DNA of 64,000 bases from Gnetum montanum (GCA_015680685.1 MNCI01010113.1:91180-155179); one strand, 5' to 3'; positions 44,797 to 57,486 are shown, counted from the first letter of the stretch. Notes: generated by a model not told the origin, from the sequence alone. Program-made: numbers and translations.

Positions 44797-45010
44797 TCTT
44801 CTTCTTTGTCTTCATGCCATCAGTGAAATTTTATTTGTAATTTTTTCATAGTGTTTAATTTTGTAGTCCTAAATACCAGAATGTTTTGTAATGATTATAT
44901 ATCCATATAGTAGAGCACTTAGTGTTTGTTTATGTTTATCGTATGCCTATCGTTAATCAGTTATTCCATACCTTCTCAAATTTGTAAAGAACTCAAGGAT
45001 GGATTTTCAT

Positions 45011-45025
45011 TTAGTCATGGGGGCA
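45011..45025 (+). promoter_or_regulatory. Gypsy-B polypurine tract
   Basis: TTAGTCATGGGGGCA immediately before the 3' LTR. Confidence 0.75.
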
Positions 45026-45898
45026 TGATGAATCATGGATTGGCTGTTTCGACTAGGTCCCATTGACTAGGCCTCATTGACTAGGCCCCATTAGTGCATG
45101 ATTTGATAAGTTTATGTGTCCTTGTTGACATAGTGTTTGTTTTTGCCTATAAATACATGCTCACCTGCTGTCTTTATGGCATATCTTGTCATAGTATAGC
45201 AGATCTCTTGTAATTTTTCTTTCCCAGAGTTAGAATATTTTCCCAAGTGCTTGTAGTAGGAGTCATTGAGTGTACGGATCTTCATTTAAGCACTATTGTA
45301 CCTGAGAAGGGTAGTGTGTGTAGTAATAAAGATGAGCTTTCTAATAAACCTTGTAACACTTTGGCTTGATTAAATATTTTCTTCATGCATTTAATGTTTT
45401 TAGAAATTTTATTTAATGCTTTTAAGTAATTAAGCTAAATTAAATAGTGATTAATTAAGCACATAAGTACAATCACTTTGAGCATGCACATGATGCTTGG
45501 TAATCCCAATAACGCTTAATGTTTGGTAACCCAATAGCATTATACATGTTTAGGATGTGTATGGAAAGTGGGACTGGGTGCTTATGTTAGGATTAGTTAA
45601 ATATTGGTTATTTAATTAGGTTAAATTAGCAAAAAATTAATTCATTCTTTTCATCCTTTATTTTAAGCACTTAAAATATAAAACATAAAAAATAATAAAA
45701 ATCATATCCCTCGATTACACTTAACCATACCTTTTCATATCACAAGTGTAATTGAGAAGATAACAAATTACTCTTAGGCTATTTGACTTCCTAAAGGCTA
45801 GTGTACTGGAAGAAAAATGGTTCATGGAATTTGACCGAATAATGCATGAACACTTAGTGATTCGTATGGTTGAGCATAGGGGTATTTGTCGCTTATCA
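45026..45898 (+). repeat. Gypsy-B 3' LTR
   Basis: 873 bp, TGATGAATCA...GCTTATCA; homologous to 33039-33924 with several small deletions. Its U3 units read TTGACTAGGCC, the deaminated form of TCGACTAGGCC. Confidence 0.93.
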
Positions 45899-45939
45899 CT
45901 AACTACTATCATTCTCAGGTTTTTAATAAAGTTGAATTT

Positions 45940-46838
45940 TGATGGGCTATGATATCGGATATACAATATCGTAGCTATGATATCAGATCTCTAATATCAT
46001 AGCACTAGCTATGTCATCATATATGCGATATCACAGGATGCATGCTAGCCTATAAATACAACACTTAGGCACACACATTCGCAAGATATTTCATTCAATA
46101 GTAACAAAACTCTTTTAGTTTGTTTTTGTGAATTTAGTTTTAAGTACTTAGAAGTGTGAATGCTTGTAGTGTAGTGTGAATTAATAAATGAAGTCTTTAC
46201 TTCAAACATCTTGTACTTGAGCATAAGTGTGACCAGCAATAAAGATCAAGCTATTTCATACTATTGTAGCATTTTCCTAGTTTTTAGCTTTGCTTGGAAT
46301 AATGTTTAGCATTTTCACTTAGGCTACTGATTACTACTTTCCTAGTTAATGTTTTAGTATTCCATGCACTTCACTTTTATTATTGTTAGTATGTGAAATG
46401 AATTCGATTGATTTCAAGCATAAAGTATGTCATTTGGTAAACTAGTAGTATTATCGCTTGGTTCGTCTAATAGTAAAATACTTGGTAATCCCAGTAACAA
46501 TTATATAAGTCCATGACATGTATGGAAAATCAAGACTAGATATCCATTATCTTAGGATAGAATATTTTTTTTTTGTGGTTTTACTTAGAGTTAAAAACTA
46601 TTTTCACTTTATCATAATTGCTAGGAGAAATGATCTATCAATATCAACATATCATATACCTCACTGTGAGATAAACCATACACGTAGACTACACTAGCTC
46701 CATGTGTGAAGACAACAGTCTCAAACTTAAACCAATTACTAGCATATTCACGTTGCCTCATCCACAGATTATGATTTGGTCACATGTGAACACCTATGAC
46801 TTGTATAGTTGAGTGTTGGATTACTCCACCACTCATCA
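45940..46838 (+). repeat. Gypsy-C 5' LTR
   Basis: 899 bp, TGATGGGCTATGATATCGG...CCACTCATCA. The U3 is built of GATATC/AATATC units, including the inverted pair GCTATGATAT (45974-45983) and ATATCATAGC (45994-46003). The TATA box TATAAATA is at 46051-46058. Confidence 0.93.
46051..46058 (+). promoter_or_regulatory. TATA box of Gypsy-C LTR
   Basis: TATAAATA after GCTAGCC; the equivalent in the 3' LTR is 62495-62502. Confidence 0.75.
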
Positions 46839-46857
46839 TTAGTGCCGTTGTTGAGGA
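46839..46857 (+). promoter_or_regulatory. Gypsy-C primer-binding site
   Basis: TTAGTGCCGTTGTTGAGGA directly after the LTR, homologous to the B site. Confidence 0.7.
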
Positions 46858-46971
46858 CAAGTCAATGTATGCTGAGTAATTGATTTTACAAAGTTCATTG
46901 TATCAAAATTCAAAGTTAAAATTCATAACCTAAATAATTAAGCACACTTAACCAAATGTCTTAAACCACAA

Positions 46972-48960
46972 CATGGCTTCAAACAAGCATACATCATCAC
47001 TTACCAAGGAGACAAAAAAAAACCATGACAGAGTTAGTGACAAAGAAGAATGAAGTATGCCAATGCAAGCAAGGATCTCATATGCTCATCACGATTCTCA
47101 TTATCTCAATTTTATTTTCATATTTCACCAAGATGGGCAGCTAAGGTGGAGAGATCTTCAAGGTAACATTGTTCTACCTCCAAAACACTCAACACTAATC
47201 ATGCTTTAGACAACTCTAAGGGAAATAAATCTAAGCAAGGCACTTAATGAGTATCATGTGACCAAATACATGACATGACCCTATTAGCCCACTGAGGAGC
47301 AAGTAAAGAGAGATGCTACCATGGAAGTCAAACATGTCTAGAATAAGGGAGAGAAAGTCAACTCTTCTATTGTTCTAGAAGAGCTTGATGGTGATACATT
47401 CATCACTAAGCAACTCCACCAAAATTATGAAGTCCATTCACAGACACCTATCATATGATTGGAGGAACTTGTCAAAGTTCAACTGCATTCCACCCTTGCA
47501 AAGACACCTAAGAGGGAGGTTACTAACTCAAAGTATAAGCAAGACTCAAGGCCAAGAGTTTTTGCCAACTCCTATAGAGAAGAATACTTGAGTTATGTAA
47601 GGAGTACAAGCTAGCACTGTTCTCCTATTGCCTCATCCTCATCCTCATGATTGTCAATGGACTCTGACAAGAGGAGACAAATACATAAAGATTATGATAG
47701 GAAGAAGAGAAGGACTCATGAACATCATGACCATCATTCAAGACACTTTGGTTTAGAAGATGAAGGATATGAGCAAAGAAGATGTAGGAATCGAAGAGAT
47801 CACGAAAGGGATGAAAATAGAAGAGGGCACTACTACAACTAAGCGCACAAACTTGATTGAGATGATGAACCCCTAATGACTACTCGAAGCATGATTAACA
47901 TATAAAAATTTGTACACATTTCAACTAGGCACATGAGAGATAGTTATATCAAATAGCTTGATATGAATAACATCCCAAGATTTAAGGGTGGTTATAATTC
48001 CAATCCACAACACCATATCCAAGCATTCCATGATGCCTATGACCTATAGAACATTGAAAGTGATTGGAAGAAGTTGAAACTGTTCCCATGAACTCTTGTG
48101 AAAAAGCCTGAGAGCTGGTACATATTACTTGAGCCTGAATCAATCAAAAGATTTAGTACCATGTTAGAGATCTTCAATGATAAATACCAAACCTACTCAT
48201 GGATGTCTAATTTAAGGAAGCAAATATAAGGATGGAAGTAAGGGACTCATGAAACCCTTGATGCGGCAATGGGTAGATACTATTCACTACTACACATATG
48301 CTTGAGCCATAGATTCTCACAATAGGAACAACTAAGGCACATTGTAGATGGTTTAAGGAACAAGACCAAAGAGACCCATTGGTTTATGCCCAAGGTTGAT
48401 TATTTGAAATGACTGCCCATTGAATTTAGAGACTAATTGATCAAGTAGCGAAGGAAGAAGGTGAGCTAAGAAAGAGAGAATCAGTAGAAGAGTATAATAA
48501 AGATTCATCCATTAGGAAAAGAGATGCATGAGTTTGTGACACTCAAGAGAAAGAAACCTTAAAATAGGCAATTGAAAAGAAGAATCTACCAATTTAGAAA
48601 ATTGTAACTGATATTGTAGTAAAGGTAAAGAAAATGTGGGACTTAGTAGACGAAAAATTTACAACAACATTAAAGATTGTGGAGGAGAGGACAAAGCAAG
48701 CATTTGAAAAAGGCAAGGACAAGAAAAAGAAGAAAGATTTTGGATGAAAGGACAAAGTGGCTTCAGTGGCTGAGTGTTCAAACATAAGCTCCATCGATGA
48801 GGAAGGATGTGTCGTGTGCCAAGACAAACACCCCAAAGGATGTTGCCAAGTAATGGCACATTTACAGGAAATAGGAGCATATGCACTTAATCCAAAATTT
48901 TTTAAGAAACAAATGCCTAGAAGGTTATCTTACCCTCAAGATAACTATAGGTAGAACTTC
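46972..48960 (+). pseudogene. Gypsy-C gag, decayed
   Basis: The start is near the ATG in ACATGGCTTCAAACAAGC (46973). The N-terminal block reads LNFIFIFHQDGQLRWRDLQG. A charged Arg/His/Asp-rich region (47650-47840) contains the open stretch MSMDSDKRRQIHKDYDRKKR. The gag domain (about 47960-48400) has LDMNNIPRFKGGYNSNPQHH and MLEIFNDKYQTYSWMSNLRK. An intact cysteine cluster, CVVCQDKHPKGCC, lies at about 48811-48850, followed by IGAYALNPKFFKKQMPRRLS. Stops are frequent. Confidence 0.83.
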
Positions 48961-49554
48961 CATCCAACGTACTATCATAGTGGAGCTTTGCCACAATCAC
49001 AAGTGCAGTACTATTAGTAGTGGCAACAACCCAATTGTGGGCCATGCCTCCACCTTACCAATAATATACATATAGGTAGCCAGATTCATATGGATATTTT
49101 GTACAATGTCTAATCTATCTTGGTAATGCTATTATCCAAACTTCTCAATACTACTCAATTGAGTAGCACAAATCAATATTTCCAAAAACAAATCCAAACT
49201 CATACATGCATTCATTAGTAGCTAGTTCAAATTAGCACCTGAATCCCTTACCACCCGTGCCACCTCCTATCATGTAGGGAGAACTATCATCACAACCACA
49301 GTAGAAGAGTGCAATAAGGATGATTAGTACACAAGAGGAGGTGATCATATACCAATCACAACCCAAGAAATGACTGTTCTTCCGAATGAACCCTAAAAAT
49401 ATTCAATGAATGGGAAGCACATCTACTTCTATTCCATCCACATCTAATCCTCATTAACACAACAAGCTTCCATCTTCATCAAATTCAAATGTCACAATTG
49501 TCATGTTTACTTAGAAAATCACACATTGGATAAAGGTAGGAGCCCTTCCATAAA

Positions 49555-50010
49555 AGTGAACTGATCTTGGAAGTTCCTTAGTTTATTTCTAGATAGCAAG
49601 GAAAAAACCATGCAAAGCTCTACTTGATTCTAGTTCAAGAGTAAACTTGATCTCACAAGACATGTATTAGGCCTGGAATCTACCATCGCTAAAGAAGAGT
49701 AACATCTAGTTAGAGCTTGCAAACCAATCAATCATAGTTCCACTAGGACAAGTGGATGATGTGATTACAACCATTAGTGGCTGGTCTTACCCTAGGGATT
49801 TTCTAGTCATTCATGTGGGAGAAAATAAGGGAGAATTTGAAATTATTATGAAAAGAGCTTAGCTTAGCACTATTGGTGCTAAGCTTGGGATTCGTGACTT
49901 ATCCTTGGAAATTTTCAAGAAAGATGAAGTTGATATATACAAAGATGGAGAGTTTCATGTGTCGCATGTAGCGATAATGAGTGCAATTTTGTGCAGAGAA
50001 TATGGGCTAT
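49555..50010 (+). pseudogene. Gypsy-C aspartic protease
   Basis: The catalytic loop region is read as STDSSSRVNLISQDMY at about 49615-49670, more diverged than in A (LLDLGSG). It is followed by AWNLPSLKKSNI, LELANQSIIVPLGQVDDVIT and DFLVIHVGENKGEFEIIM. Frames shift twice. Confidence 0.7.
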
Positions 50011-50329
50011 CAGATTAGAGGATACCAAAGCATGCAATCAATGTGTAGAAGAAATATGTGCGTAGAAATGTCTATATGTTGTAGCCACACAACAAGAAGG
50101 CGCCCATTGGCTGATCACAAATGAAGAGACTGAATCTAATAAATACATGGAACCAGTAGAACAAATTGTTAGTGCCTATGTTGAAGAGATTGATAAATTA
50201 GAATAGTTAAGAGAAAGGCACTCATACCCATGAACAAGTCAAGAAGAAGAGATAGACTAGGGATGATTGGAGATCCTAGATACTATGGAACTAGAACCGT
50301 TGGAACTGAAAGCCCTACTAGCCACATTG

Positions 50330-51570
50330 GAATATGCACTTTTAAACAATAAGAAGTAGGTAATAATCAAAACCAATTTAAAAGAAGAATATAAGATGAA
50401 GTTGCTAAAGGTGATTAATAGATGGTCCACAACCTTTGCATGGTCTTATAATAAGATCACATGGATTGATTTGAGAATTTGTCAACATCAGATATATATT
50501 GATCCAGCAATCAAACCATGATGACAATCCCAATGAAGGCTCAATCCTAAACTAAAAGAAGTAGTCAAGCAAGAGTTAAAGAATTTGCTAAAGGATGGAT
50601 TCATCTATCCTATTGTACATAGTGAATAGGTTAGTCCCTTAGTAATTATGCCAAAGAAGGAAAGTAAATGACATGTTTGCATTGACTTCTACATGTTGAA
50701 CGCTGCTACATTCAAGCATCACTTCCTCTACCATTTGTTGATCAAGTCCTAGAAACCATTGCAAGACATCAATACTATAGTTTTTTGGAAGGATATAATA
50801 GATACAATCAGATTTGCATTGCACCTAAGGACTAGGAGAAAACAATGTTCACTAGTCCATGGGGAATGTTTGTCTATAAGAAGATGCCCTTCAATCTTTG
50901 TAATGTGCCAGCTACCTTCCAGAAATTGGTACTAAGCATCTTTCATAAGCAGATAAGAAATGGATAGAAGTATTTATGGATGATTTTTCAACATATGGGC
51001 TGGATTTCAATTAAGCACTAGACCAGTTGGAGCAGGTATTGAGAAGATGTGTAGAAACCAATCTTAAGCTCAACTAGCAGAAGAGCCATCTCATGGTCTA
51101 GGATAGTATAGTGTTGGAACATAAGATCTCCCAAAAAGCTATTGAGGTAGATCATAAAAAGATTAGAGTCATAAAAAATATCACTTAAAGGACACAAACA
51201 TTGAAAGATGTAAGATCATTCTACCACACAGGATATTATAGAAGATTCATAGAAAATTTATCAAAGATAGAAAAACTGCTTGTGGAACTCACTAAGAAGA
51301 ATGCATCCTTCAAATGGACAAAGTCATGCAAAAAGGCATTTGAAGCTCTAAATTAGAAACTAGTTGAAACATCATGACTCATATTTATGTCCATCCCGTT
51401 CATAGTGCCATCCGATTTCTCATGAACAAACTAGTAGTCAGTCTAAGAGTGGTAAGATGACTCATTATCCTACAAGAATTCGACATCACGATGATCAACA
51501 AAAAGGGAACATAAAATGTGGTAGCTGATCATCTATCAAGGCTGAAATGGGATTCTAAAGATCAAGCATA
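50330..51570 (+). pseudogene. Gypsy-C reverse transcriptase and truncated RNase H
   Basis: The RT N-terminal region ends in ICQHQIYIDPAIKP near 50515. The finger contains LKDGFIYPIVHSE and VIMPKKESK, and the active site VFMDDFSTYGLDF lies at about 50968-51005. KKIRVIKNIT and FYHTGYYRRFIENLSK lie near 51160-51260. RNase H jumps from ALN-KLVETS at about 51370 directly to HPVHSAIRFLMNKL near 51395, losing the ALGA and IEKEL blocks present in A and B. It ends with NVVADHLSRLKWDSK at about 51516-51560. Confidence 0.82.
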
Positions 51571-51609
51571 ACCTTTATCAAACTAATTCCCTGATGAAGA
51601 TCTATTTAC

Positions 51610-52880
51610 CAAAACAAAGTGTAACAGGGAAGCCATGGACCATAGAATATTTGACTTATCTATTAACAGAAGAGCTTCCTATTGAATGGACTAAGAAATA
51701 ATGAGAACAATTCCTTCACAAAGCAAAAAGATATATGGATATTAATGATAATATATACAAGATTTGTGCTGATGGGCTAGTCAGATGATGTGTGCCAAAA
51801 TGTGATCAATAGAGAGTCTTACAGGATGCCCATGAAGGTCCATGTGGTGGCCATTATGCAAGGCATAAAATGGCATTCAAACTGATGATGGTAGGCTACT
51901 TTTGACCTATGTTATTCAAGGATGTCCATAGTTTTACATACTCCTATTAGCAATGCTAAAGAGATGAAGGAATTAAGGCAAGATACGAAGGGTGACAACA
52001 CTGGATACAACCACTTAAACCTTGACATATGGAAAATTGATCTTATGGGGCCCATAACACCAATGTCAAATGGAAAAGGATACATAATTGTGAGTGTGGA
52101 TTACTATATGAAGTGGATAGGGGTAGCACTAGTTAAAGACTATACAACAAAGATAGTTGCTAAATCTTTTCAACAACATGTGATGAATAGATTTGGAGTA
52201 CTAAGAATGATCATATCAAATAATGGAACTCACTTCATTGGTGCTACGTTCAAAAAGCTCATGCAACAACTTGGGATGCACCATAAGTTAACAACACCAT
52301 ATCATCCCAAAGCAAATGGCCAAGTGGAAGTTACTAACTAAGAAATTACTAGGATACTTACTAGGCTGGTTAGTAGGTTTAGAAAGGACTAGAGCATTAA
52401 ACTGAATAATGCTTTATGGGCCTATAGGAAATCCTAGAAAATACCTATGGGGTACTTAGCATATGAGTTAGTTTATGACAAGTTGCTAACGCTGTCGATC
52501 TAGATAGAGCTCCACACCCTAGCTACTGCTAGTGAACTTGATCTTGAATTAAGCTTAGCCTAACTAGAACACCTCATAAATCTAAACCTTTTAGACAAGA
52601 ATAATCTTGTAGTGTGCATGAGCAATGAAGTCCACAAACATGACTCCAAACTTAGGCACAATACATGAATAAGGCATGTAACTATACAATTAGGTGATAA
52701 GGCATGTAACCAATCATTTACCCTAAAAACCTAAATTTCAAATACTTTGGGAGGGACCATATATTATTCAAGCCGCTTATCCATCTGGTGCCTTACATAT
52801 CTACAAACCATCTCACCCACATAAGCTTCTTCTTATCAATATCCATCAAGTTAAATTCTATTATAAATATTCCAAGGAAT
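51610..52880 (+). pseudogene. Gypsy-C integrase
   Basis: Zinc region DAHEGPCGGHYARHKM (51827-51875), with the paired cysteines mostly lost. An open stretch at 51922-52341 covers the core: IWKIDLMGPITPMSNGKGYI keeps the first catalytic aspartate. ISNNGTHFIGATFKKLMQQL has the second changed to asparagine. HHKLTTPYHPKANGQVEVTN keeps the glutamate. The C-terminal part to about 52860 is broken. Confidence 0.85.
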
Positions 52881-54218
52881 CTACCCAACCGTCTTCTACC
52901 TGTTCTATCTTCTATTCAACTAATCCTAATGATAGTCATGAGGGTGTCAATCGGAAACCATAGGTACGTCATTGAATTTTGCATTTTCTTTTCATTTTTT
53001 ATATTCTTTGATATTTTCTCATTCTTTTATACTTTTCCATTTCTTAAATTTTTGATATTCTTTAACATTTTTCATTCTTCACATCTTTTTCCAATTTTTA
53101 CTATCTTTGTCATACTTTGTTTTTATTTCCTTTGTAAATAATTTTGAGTGCTAATAAAACACATTAAGAATAAGGCAAGATGTAGTTCACTAAGGTGAAG
53201 ATTTCCCTATGTTATCAAGTCATAAGGGACTAATTATTTGTATAGTGAGATCACAACATCCATCCATCCATTCCATTAATAAGAGGTTCTTACCATGGCC
53301 ATAATGATATTCTTTCAATCATAAAACTACGAATAAACTTATGATCATTATGCCTAGATTGAAAAGTGAAGAACCAAGTGGGAATGTCAAGGGTGTGACA
53401 TCAAGCGGATTTTTGGATTCTCTTGGATTACTTATGTTAGTTTTATCTTGTTGCTTAGGTTGTATTATATCCTTGTAGATCTAATGAAAAATGGGAGTAA
53501 GAGTAAAATAAGTGTTGCCTTACCATGTCACTGAAAAGACATGTTACCCGTGCTTGAAGGTAGTCCTTTGGTAAGACTGACATAGATAAAAATAAAGCTC
53601 ATGCATAGAATAAATTTTTAGGGATCCCATTGGAAAGACATGTTACCCATGCTTGAGGTAGGTAACTTCTCAAAAATTGAAAAAATAAAAAGTATAATGA
53701 ATAAACTCCTCCCTTGGACAATACACCAAGTGATGATACTTCTTGCAACAATGGTAGTCTTACAGTTATAATTCTAAGAGATGAGACAATGTGATGTCAC
53801 TGGAATATGGTTTGGACTTGGTTTGAATCTTGGATAGAAAGGCTAATAATTACTTTAACCACTAATAAAAGACAAGAATTCATTATGCCTATGGTAAGAT
53901 ACCTCATGTCCTGATTTATGTGATTCCTTCTAAGTCCATCTCCTCTCACTATTTGAATAATCATAACTTGTGGTTTTGTGTAACATAGTGTAATTTTCCC
54001 AATTTGGTGGTACTAACATATGTGTTTTGCTAAATAGGTATGTGTTACATTCAACTCCTTGAGTGCCTACGAACACTTTTAGGGGTGCTTATAGAAAGGC
54101 ACTAAGGGTTGAAGCCTACTTTGGGAAGGATCCACTTGTATAATTGTTGTCTCTTATACCTGTCAAGTAATTCCACATCATCTTGAGCCTTCCAACCATT
54201 GTAAATGTCAATAAAAAT
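52881..54218 (+). other. Gypsy-C post-pol spacer, left of Copia-D
   Basis: Noncoding. It holds GGGTGTGACATCAAGCGGAT (53391-53410) and two copies of the CACTGGAAAGACATGTTACC block (53529-53560 and 53629-53658), where A and B have one. Confidence 0.6.
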
Positions 54219-55182
54219 TGAGGATTGTTGAACTTAGAGAGGGGGTGGGGGTGGGGGGTGCAGCAGAGGGCACATACCAAATTGTAACGTGGTTTCCCAA
54301 CTTAAATAGTTCATACTCGGAGGGTAGTTTGCAAGCACACCTTTGGACTTTGTTGCTCTTAAATGTGGTTTGAAGGGTACCACACCTTATACAATCTCTA
54401 AGCTATGCAATAGAGTGATTCAACTCTACATATCCACTCAACCATGTAAGGTCTTGATAAGTTTAGAATGTGATTTCCAGGATCCCACAACCTTTACAAC
54501 TTGAGCTCCTCTTTAGAGTGTTGTGGTGCTACACCAAGGAAAGAATGCCACTAATTTTTCTGATCCTTGAACTTTGAGGTACAACTCACTTTGACTAATT
54601 ACAACAAAAAAAAGATTGTACAATGAGGAACAATAATGATTATAATGATTGCTTGATGAATACAATGAAATTACACAATGCTTGCTATCTTCCCAATGAG
54701 AATAAAGTCTTCTTATAGCTAATATGTTTATGAAATCACCTTGGAGTCCATGCAACGACTAGTTGACGATCATTAGAGACATCTTCTCCAAGACAGAGAT
54801 GTCTTCCTGTAATGGACCTTCATTCTAGAAAAACTTCTTCTTCAAGATTGAGATGTCTTTCTACATTAGATCTTCATTTTGTTTTCTAGAGATGTCTTCT
54901 CCTGTGCTATCATTAATTCTATCAAGATGTCTTCATTTGCTTGGAGACGTCTTCACTTGATGGTAGACATTTGCTATTTCTGCAAGATGACTTTTCTTAA
55001 AATCATTCTTCAATGCTTAGGCTTCCTTCTGAGCTTTGAAGTCTTTGTCCCTTGTCCATGTCCTTGAACTTCTACATGTCTTCCTGTCTTAATCCAACTC
55101 TATAAACACAATAACCACACAAACACACAAACATGCTTTTGCTCCATTTTTCTTAATGTTTTGATATACCAAAAAGTCAACA
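54219..55182 (-). repeat. Copia-D 3' LTR
   Basis: 964 bp; plus-strand ends TGAGGATTGTTG and AAAAAGTCAACA. It carries about six AGAYRTCTTC units at 54765-54960. A G-run of mixed GGGGGTGGGGGTGGGGGG lies near 54240-54260. Confidence 0.88.
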
Positions 55183-55202
55183 ATCTCCCCCTTTTTGGTG
55201 AT
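55183..55202 (-). promoter_or_regulatory. Copia-D polypurine tract
   Basis: On the minus strand CCAAAAAGGGGGAGAT abuts the 3' LTR start TGTTGACTTTTTGG. Confidence 0.8.
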
Positions 55203-55919
55203 GTTCAAAACTTAAGAAAATGGGTTAGTAGATATGCAAATCTCCAAAAATATTCTCCCCCTGTTTTAACATCATCAAAAAGGATAAAGTACATAAATTT
55301 AGCTATAGAAACAATAAATATATTAAGACATAAATTCCTATGGTGACCAGGGACTAGGATAAAGTGTTGAGATTCAAGGTTATTTGGTAAAACATGGAAA
55401 ATAATGAAATGATGCAAATGAAAAACTAAAGATCAAAAGAACACCACACATAGATATTAAAGGAAAACACCATCTCTTTCACAAACTATAAAAACAACCA
55501 TCTATCTAGTCATCACATCAATCACATATGTGCAATGTCTTAAGAATCACAAAAACTTCTCACCTTTGTGGAATAGGAAAAGGACATAAAAATTCCAAGA
55601 TTGCTTAGTCATAGTGATACGATTGTCACAAAAGATATCCATGGCAGCACAATCTTTATACTCATCTTATAAAAGATATATAGTTTTTCAAATAGAGAAA
55701 TTTTAAAGATATTCATAATGATCACAAGAGTCTTTGGAAAATTTAAGGTATATTATTCAATAGTGTTTCAAAAATAAGCAAAAATAGTAGAATTAATTCA
55801 TGTCATGCACAAATCAAAAATAATTTTCATTTCTCAAATCATATACTTATACATTATCTAGCAAGCAAGGAGATGAAAACTTACCTTGACTTACCTTGCT
55901 TGTAGGTGAGAAGAGAAGA
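55203..55919. other. Copia-D internal region without coding
   Basis: AT-rich sequence between the gag remnant and the polypurine tract; no domain recognised on either strand. Confidence 0.5.
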
Positions 55920-56456
55920 TTAATGAAGTTTGAGATGAGGTCCTCTATCATGAAGTACCTCCTCATCTTTTGATTCTTTTTCATTAGATTGTTTATATGA
56001 TGTCTCTATTTGTTCATGTTCTTTAAGAAAGAATCCTTGAACACTTAATGCATCATCTATCTCTTTGAAATTTTTTTTTATTCTCCACTTCTCTTCATTT
56101 TCAGCTACTGTTGCTTGCAAAATTTCCTTACCAAAGCCTTTTTGACAAGACCAAGCATCAAAATTATCTTGATCATAGTTAAAGTTCTGCTTACTATCAT
56201 AATTTTTACAACCAAATAAAGTATTCTCCTCATGAACGACATTATCAAACCTAACTATGCTTGAGCTTGAACATGTATCTTCTTGTGTGACTTTCTCCAT
56301 ATTCTTTGGCTATTTTTAGGAGTATTTTCTCCTTGAACCTTTCTAAAATCCTCATTTAATGTGATTAGTTGCTGAGTCTAAGCTTTTATGTCTAAGATTT
56401 CTCCTTTCATTTTAGTGTGAATAGTATCTAGCTTAGAAATTAAAAATTTCTTTGCT
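55920..56456 (-). pseudogene. Copia-D gag C-terminal, coiled region
   Basis: Minus strand. The downstream part is an open stretch beginning MEKVTQEDTCSSSSIVRFDN. The upstream part reads KKFLISKLDTIHTKMKGEIL, a helical, charged sequence. The two are in different frames. The frame continues correctly if the neighbouring 56458-56870 block is reversed (see the assembly entry). Confidence 0.55.
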
Positions 56457-56870
56457 NCATGGCACTTATAGATGAAAACTCTTCACACATGACACTTACC
56501 AAAGTGTGATGAAAGGTATAGTGAACTTTGAGAAGAGATTCTTGCTTTACATTATTTGCTTAGGAAAGCAAAGAAATTTTTAATTTCTAAGCTAGATACT
56601 ATTCACACTAAAATGAAAGGAGAAATCTTAGACATAAAAGCTTAGACTCAGCAACTAATCACATTAAATGAGGATTTTAGAAAGGTTCAAGGAGAAAATA
56701 CTCCTAAAAATAGCCAAAGAATATGGAGAAAGTCACACAAGAAGATACATGTTCAAGCTCAAGCATAGTTAGGTTTGATAATGTCGTTCATGAGGAGAAT
56801 ACTTTATTTGGTTGTAAAAATTATGATAGTAAGCAGAACTTTAACTATGATCAAGATAATTTTGATGCTT
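56153..56870. other. Perfect 304-bp inverted duplication bounded by single Ns: probable mis-oriented contig
   Basis: 56153-56456 and 56567-56870 are exact reverse complements; the outer end of each abuts a single N (56457 and 56871). The block 56458-56870, if reversed, would overlap the left contig by exactly 304 bases and extend it by 109. The added 109 bases then continue the gag reading (EEILALHYLLRKAKKF). This is best explained as an unmerged contig overlap placed in the wrong orientation, not as a biological palindrome. Confidence 0.85.
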
Positions 56871-56879
56871 NTGAATTTC

Positions 56880-57446
56880 AAAGTTGAGAAATCTCTGATT
56901 TATTCCATAGCCATGACCTTCGATCTAAACTTCGGTTGACGTGTTTTAATCATTTTGATGATGACATTGTTCTCAAGAAAATCTTTCCCAGCAACTCTAA
57001 TAGCTTAAATAATATTATTTTCTCTAAAGAAGTAATTTTTTATTTCCTCACCTTCTCTCATTTTTAGCTTATCATATTCACTTTGTAGAACTAACAATTT
57101 TGATTGCTTAACAATAGAGGTTCCTTCATAAGTAGCTTCTAAAGTTTGCCAAATTTCTTTGGCCATTTTACATCCTGTTACTCTATTAAATTTAGATTTA
57201 TTGAAAGCATAGTAAAAATAATTCTTTACTTTTGAATTAAATATAAACTTATCTTTCTCCTCTTGTGTCCATTTGTTGCAGAGCTTGATGATCCCAGTGG
57301 AGTTGTCAACAGGCAGGGTGTAGTATTTAAGGATTGATTCCAAACTTCAAACTCCATGGATTAAACGAATCCTTGCTTTCTAGCTTTTCCATATGCAAGT
57401 TTAAATCCATCAAACATGAGTGGTTTAGTATAAGATGTCCCCTCCA
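56880..57446 (-). pseudogene. Copia-D gag N-terminal region
   Basis: Minus strand, from an ATG at 57446 (MEGTSYTKPLMFDGF). After a stop and shift it continues in the open stretch 57343-57005 with KVKNYFYYAFNKSKFNRVTG, CKMAKEIWQTLEATYEGTS and KQSKLLVLQSEYDKLKM. This is the UBN2-type gag domain typical of SIRE/Tork copia elements (AKEIWDTLEVTYEGT). Frames are broken on both sides. Confidence 0.8.
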
Positions 57447-57486
57447 TTGTTTACTCTTTGAAGTTGATGATGAAGAAGAGTACCAT

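Larger units (their letters stand above)
33039..45898 (+). mobile_element. Gypsy-B: Athila-like element with a third frame
   Basis: 12.86 kb with LTRs of 886 and 873 bp, primer-binding site, gag, PR, RT-RNase H, INT, a 1.9-kb spacer with an internal promoter-like block, a third frame of about 2.86 kb and a polypurine tract. All frames carry stops. The target duplication is not clean. Confidence 0.92.

Noticed and set aside
45899-45939. Target duplication for Gypsy-B on the right side
   Set aside because: CTAAC versus CCAAT matches at three of five bases only; not claimed as a duplication.
56153-56870. Large perfect palindrome as a possible fold-back transposon or cruciform
   Set aside because: Both outer ends coincide with single Ns and reversal restores a reading frame; an assembly error explains it better.
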